A stretch of DNA of 64,000 nt from NCBI GenBank assembly GCA_934167755.1, contig CAKPLT010000009.1, positions 1 to 64,000 on the forward strand, written 5' to 3'. Origin of the DNA: an uncultured Clostridia bacterium. GTDB lineage: Bacteria; Bacillota; Clostridia; TANB77; CAG-508. A program made the translations under genes and the position numbers. The notes below the pieces were generated by a model, which was not told the DNA's origin, did not search any database, and was given only the letters and a program-made list of their open reading frames with translations. Shown piece by piece: positions 60,895 to 64,000 of this stretch (positions are counted from its first letter, which is position 1; each line of letters starts with the position of its first letter).

Positions 60895-60923
60895 AGTATA
60901 CTAAAATTTGACTAAAAAGTCAA
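60895..60923 (-). promoter_or_regulatory. promoter of the two-domain hypothetical gene
   Basis: On the minus strand TTGACT, 17-base spacer, TATACT. The -10 lies inside the palindrome TTTTAGTATACTAAAA, a likely operator. TTGACTTTTTAGT is shared with the promoter at 50425-50453. Confidence 0.6.
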
Positions 60924-61063
60924 GTTATGTAAAGCATATAAACAAATTAATGGCTGAATTATAAAAAAAGACACTCAAAATAAAAGCAAATATGCAATGT
61001 TAAAGAAACTCGATTAGTATTTTAATATATGAATAATTTTAGAATAAAATAAATAAGGTATTA

Positions 61064-61165
61064 CTATTATATAAAAGCTACAATCGCCAGACCTTTGAGA
61101 TTTTCTCCTTATAGTCGAAAACTCAAATCGGGCAAGAACAAAGGGCGACTATGTCGCTTTGTTCT
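61064..61165 (+). repeat. 102-bp two-hairpin repeat, copy 3
   Basis: 95 of 102 bases match 13028-13129, by eye. Hairpin 2 is AGAACAAAGGGCGAC TAT GTCGCTTTGTTCT; the G-C pair replaces an A-T pair of the other copy. The remainder of the 60924-61247 gap carries nothing else. Confidence 0.85.
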
Positions 61166-61247
61166 TATAAAGTATTTTGCGTTAGTTGTCAAGATGTTAA
61201 TAAAATAAAAAATACCAATGCCAAAAAGACATTGATATTCCTAAGTT

Positions 61248-61323
61248 TGGTGCACCATCTCGGAATCGAACCGAGGACCGCCAGATTAAGAGTCTGTTGC
61301 TCTACCAGCTGAGCTAATGGTGC
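61248..61323 (-). tRNA. tRNA-Lys (anticodon CTT)
   Basis: 76 nt with encoded CCA. On the minus strand the acceptor is GCACCAT / ATGGTGC, D-arm TAGCTCAGCTGGTAGAGCA, anticodon loop CTCTTAA giving CTT (Lys), T-arm TCGGTTCGATTCCGA. The anticodon stem has four good pairs and an A-G end. Confidence 0.95.
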
Positions 61324-61390
61324 ATATATTAAATAGATAACTATAACGACACTAATTATAATACTAAAAAAAAGAAATGTCAATATTTGC

Positions 61391-61419
61391 TTGTAAAAAA
61401 AGTAAAAATGTGTTATAGT
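61391..61419 (+). promoter_or_regulatory. promoter of the ABC-F gene
   Basis: TTGTAA (61391-61396), 17-base spacer, TATAGT (61414-61419); leader of about 60 nt. There is room for only a short regulatory leader. Confidence 0.55.
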
Positions 61420-61487
61420 ATATGAGCATAAAAAGAGAAAATAAAAGTAAAGAGGATATAAAGGTGCGAGAAAGGAAGGGATAAACA

Positions 61488-63068
61488 ATGTTGACAGCAA
61501 ATGGAGTAACTGTTAGATTTGGAAAAAGAGTATTATTTGAAGATGTAAATATCAAATTCGGAAAAGGAAATTGTTATGGAATAATAGGAGCAAATGGAGC
61601 AGGAAAATCAACATTTTTAAAAGTTTTATCAGGAGAATTAGAGCCAAGCAAAGGAGATGTAGCATTAGAAAAAGGGGAGAGACTATCAATATTAAAACAA
61701 GACCACTTTGCATTTGAAGAATATACTGTAATGGATACAGTAATAATGGGAAACAAAGAATTATATGACATAATGAAAGAAAAAGAAGCAATATATATGA
61801 AACCTGATTTTTCAGAAGAAGATGGAATGAAAGCAGCAAAACTTGAAGAAAGATTTGCTGAACTAGATGGTTGGAATGCAGAATCAGATGCAGCAATATT
61901 ATTAAATGATTTAGGAATAATACCGGAAAATCATTACAAATTAATGAGTGAGCTAGAAGCAAGAGAAAAAGTAAAAGTATTATTAGCACAAGCATTATTT
62001 GGAAATCCTGATGTGTTACTACTAGACGAGCCAACAAATGACTTAGATTTAAAGAGCATAAACTGGTTACAAGAATTTTTAATAAATTTTGAAAATACAG
62101 TAATTGTAGTATCACATGATAGATATTTCTTAAACAAAGTATGTACACATATAGCAGATGTTGACTTTGGAAAAATAAAAGTATATCCAGGAAACTATGA
62201 CTTCTGGTATGAATCAAGTCAATTAGCATTAAAACAAATGAGAGAGCAAAATAAAAAGAAAGAAGAAAAAATTAAAGAATTACAAGACTTTATTGCAAGA
62301 TTCAGTGCTAATGCTTCAAAATCAAAACAAGCAACATCAAGAAAAAAGACATTGGAAAAAATTGAATTAGATGAAATAAAACCATCCAATAGAAAATATC
62401 CATATGTAGACTTCAAGCCAGATAGAGAACCAGGAAAAGAAATATTACAAGTTAAAAATATTTCAAAAACTATAAATGGGGAAAAAATATTAGATAATAT
62501 ATCATTTACAGTAAAGACTGGTGATAAAATTGCATTTTTAGCAGATAATGAAAATGCAAAAACAGTATTATTCCAAATAATTGCAGGAGAAATGGAACCA
62601 GATGAAGGAGAATTAGTTTGGGGAACAACAATTACTCAAAGCTATTTTCCTAAAGATAATAACTACTTATTTGATACAGATGAAAGTTTAACAGAATGGC
62701 TTAGAAAATATTCAAAAGACCCAGATGAAACATATGTTAGAGGATTTTTAGGTAGAATGTTATTCTCAGGAGATGAAGCTTTAAAATCAGCAAATGTAAT
62801 TTCAGGTGGAGAAAAAGTAAGATGTGTATTAGCAAAAATGATGCTTTCAGGAGCAAATTTCCTAATATTTGATGAACCTACAAACCATTTAGATATGGAA
62901 AGTATTACATCAGTAAATGAAGGAATGAGCAAATTTAAAGGAAACATATTATTTACATCACATGACCATCAACTTACTCAAACTGTAGCAAATAGAATTA
63001 TAGACATTAAATCAGACAAAGTTATAGACAGAGAAGTAACATATAATGAATATCTTGGAATTGAATAG
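61488..63068 (+). CDS. ABC-F family ATPase
   Basis: 526 residues. Two ATP-binding cassettes: GIIGANGAGKSTFLKVLSGE and LLLDEPTNDLDLKSINW in the first, FLADNENAKTVLFQI with a degenerate Walker A and FLIFDEPTNHLDMESITSVN in the second. ISGGEKVRCVLAKMM is the second signature; the first is degenerate (LMSELEAREKVKVLL). A Lys-rich linker (about 245-290) joins them and no membrane part exists. ABC-F proteins act at the ribosome (translation or antibiotic protection). Two degenerate motifs suggest an YkpA/Ybit-like housekeeping member. Confidence 0.92.
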   Translation: MLTANGVTVRFGKRVLFEDVNIKFGKGNCYGIIGANGAGKSTFLKVLSGELEPSKGDVALEKGERLSILKQDHFAFEEYTVMDTVIMGNKELYDIMKEKEAIYMKPDFSEEDGMKAAKLEERFAELDGWNAESDAAILLNDLGIIPENHYKLMSELEAREKVKVLLAQALFGNPDVLLLDEPTNDLDLKSINWLQEFLINFENTVIVVSHDRYFLNKVCTHIADVDFGKIKVYPGNYDFWYESSQLALKQMREQNKKKEEKIKELQDFIARFSANASKSKQATSRKKTLEKIELDEIKPSNRKYPYVDFKPDREPGKEILQVKNISKTINGEKILDNISFTVKTGDKIAFLADNENAKTVLFQIIAGEMEPDEGELVWGTTITQSYFPKDNNYLFDTDESLTEWLRKYSKDPDETYVRGFLGRMLFSGDEALKSANVISGGEKVRCVLAKMMLSGANFLIFDEPTNHLDMESITSVNEGMSKFKGNILFTSHDHQLTQTVANRIIDIKSDKVIDREVTYNEYLGIE

Positions 63069-63099
63069 ATATTTTACAAAAATATTACAATACAAAGTA

Positions 63100-63143
63100 A
63101 AACTTCATTTCTATGTGAGTTTCCGTAGAAATGGAGTTTTTTG
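63100..63143 (+). terminator. terminator after the ABC-F gene
   Basis: AAACTTCATTTCTA pairs with TAGAAATGGAGTTT (one mismatch), followed by TTTTGTC. Confidence 0.75.
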
Positions 63144-63167
63144 TCATATTTTTTTGCAATGTGAAAA

Positions 63168-63194
63168 AAACTGATACTTGAAAATATCAGTTTT
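63168..63194 (+). terminator. second hairpin, possible terminator
   Basis: AAACTGATA CTTGAAAA TATCAGTTT. Tandem with the previous one. Confidence 0.5.
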
Positions 63195-63215
63195 GTGAAA
63201 ATTAGGTGAAAAAAC

Positions 63216-63244
63216 TTTACAAAGACAAAAGAAAATGGTAATAT
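63216..63244 (+). promoter_or_regulatory. promoter of the ABC ATPase gene
   Basis: TTTACA (63216-63221), 17-base spacer, TAATAT (63239-63244), 33 bases before the GTG. Confidence 0.55.
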
Positions 63245-63277
63245 TAGCACAGAACAAAAAATGAGGAGGAGAAGTTC

Positions 63278-64000
63278 GTGATTCAAGTTGAAAATATTAC
63301 AAAAAGATACGGAAGCTTTACAGCCGTAGAGAATATTAATTTTGAAATTGAAGAAGGAGAAATTGTCGGATTCTTAGGACCAAATGGTGCTGGAAAAAGT
63401 ACAACAATGAATATGATAACAGGATTCATTGAACCAACATCAGGAAAAATAATTGTAGATGGATACGACATCTCTAAAAAACCAAGAAAAGCTAAAAGAC
63501 AAATTGGATATATGCCAGAAGGAGTGCCACTATATAGTGATTTAACTGTGAAAGAGTTTGTAACATATATGGCAGAATTAAAAGGTGTACCAAGAAAAGA
63601 AAAGAAAGAAAAAGTACAAAAAGCATTACAAGAAACAGGACTAACAGATGTACAAAATAAACTAACAAGAAATTTATCAAGAGGATATAAACAAAGAGTA
63701 AGTATGGCTGGAGCATTAGTAAGTAATCCTAAAGTAATAATACTTGATGAACCAACAGTAGGTTTGGATCCAAAACAGGTTACAGAAATAAGGGCTTTAA
63801 TAAAAGAACTTGGAAAAGAACATACTGTAATATTAAGTTCTCATATATTGTCAGAAGTAAGCCAAATATGCAATAGAGTAATAATAATAAATAATGGAAA
63901 AATTGTTGCAATTGACACACCAGAAAATCTTGAAAAAATGGTTGTTAAAGAAAATTCTGTATATGTAACAGTAGAAGATAATGATAATAAAATAGAAACA
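63278..64000 (+). CDS. ABC-2 type transporter ATP-binding protein (partial)
   Basis: 241 codons, open to the end of the window, from GTG 63278 with GAGGAGGAG upstream. Walker A is FLGPNGAGKSTTMNMITGFI, Q-loop YMPEGVPLYSDL, signature NLSRGYKQRVSMAGALVSNP, Walker B ILDEPTVGLDPKQ, H-loop LSSHILSEVSQICN. It resembles the GldA/NatA group that works with an ABC-2 permease, probably encoded beyond the window. The transported molecule is unknown. Confidence 0.92.
   Translation, partial: MIQVENITKRYGSFTAVENINFEIEEGEIVGFLGPNGAGKSTTMNMITGFIEPTSGKIIVDGYDISKKPRKAKRQIGYMPEGVPLYSDLTVKEFVTYMAELKGVPRKEKKEKVQKALQETGLTDVQNKLTRNLSRGYKQRVSMAGALVSNPKVIILDEPTVGLDPKQVTEIRALIKELGKEHTVILSSHILSEVSQICNRVIIINNGKIVAIDTPENLEKMVVKENSVYVTVEDNDNKIET

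Noticed and set aside
1..64000. CRISPR array
   Set aside because: No regularly spaced direct repeats of 25-37 bases and no cas genes were seen.

Overview
This window looks like a chromosomal segment of an uncultured, low-GC, Gram-positive anaerobe of the Clostridia (Bacillota). The evidence is the very AT-rich DNA, the strong Shine-Dalgarno sites, the TTGACA/TATAAT promoters with near-uniform 17-base spacers, and the gene set: ylxM-ffh-rpsP-khpA-rimM-trmD-rplS, a SigH-like sigma factor, a BofC-like protein, RarA, a LonB-like protease, M18 and NlpC/P60 peptidases, and a TagO-type transferase. The standard genetic code is used. No rRNA, CRISPR array, transposase or integrase was seen.

Layout. 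1-5 kb is accessory: a broken Fic gene, an unknown acidic protein, a frameshifted DNA/RNA nuclease, a small Zn protein, a zincin-like protein and its small partner. Bases 1095-5010 are bounded by a 13-base repeat of the 3' end of tRNA-Pro, so this stretch is probably an integrated island. 5-17 kb is mostly housekeeping: BI-1, radA-disA-cyclophilin, rpsT, an HTH/LemA/DUF3137 set, and rpiB-tagO-mscL-hslO-ppaC. 17-26.5 kb holds two glycosyltransferases, an SH3/NlpC wall hydrolase, ComEC, a BofC-like protein, a NagZ-like glycosidase and an M18 aminopeptidase.

26.5-35 kb is mixed: a truncated SipW-like signal peptidase, a FAD/Rieske oxidoreductase, two gene pairs of unknown function, a Trp-heptad coiled-coil protein, a P-loop kinase, and a ~530-nt structured RNA directly upstream of an OapA-like membrane protein. 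The last is most simply an OLE RNA/OapA system. A GNAT-like protein overlapping an M23 protein follows. 35-44.8 kb has ruvA-rarA flanked by two inverted copies of a ~257-bp giant palindrome, split TSUP transporter genes, murI, a sigH-like gene, a phosphodiester glycosidase, cmk and an HD protein. 45-49.5 kb is the ffh-rplS translation and SRP operon. 49.5-64 kb has an inverted duplicated gene pair, a LonB-like protease with an OGG-type glycosylase, leuS, an HD protein, topB, tRNA-Lys, an ABC-F protein and a partial ABC ATPase.

The most interesting non-coding signals are four. (1) The OLE-like RNA with its promoter, closing helix and adjacent membrane protein. (2) Two giant palindromes (34831-35087 and 37712-37967) with a conserved core, paired compensatory changes, and arms that differ between copies yet are self-complementary in each. 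(3) A 102-bp two-hairpin repeat at 13028 and 61064, with a shorter relative at 6451, that shows one compensatory base-pair change. (4) A third long inverted repeat at 49542. Several gene starts were moved downstream because a good promoter lies over or just after the longer start.
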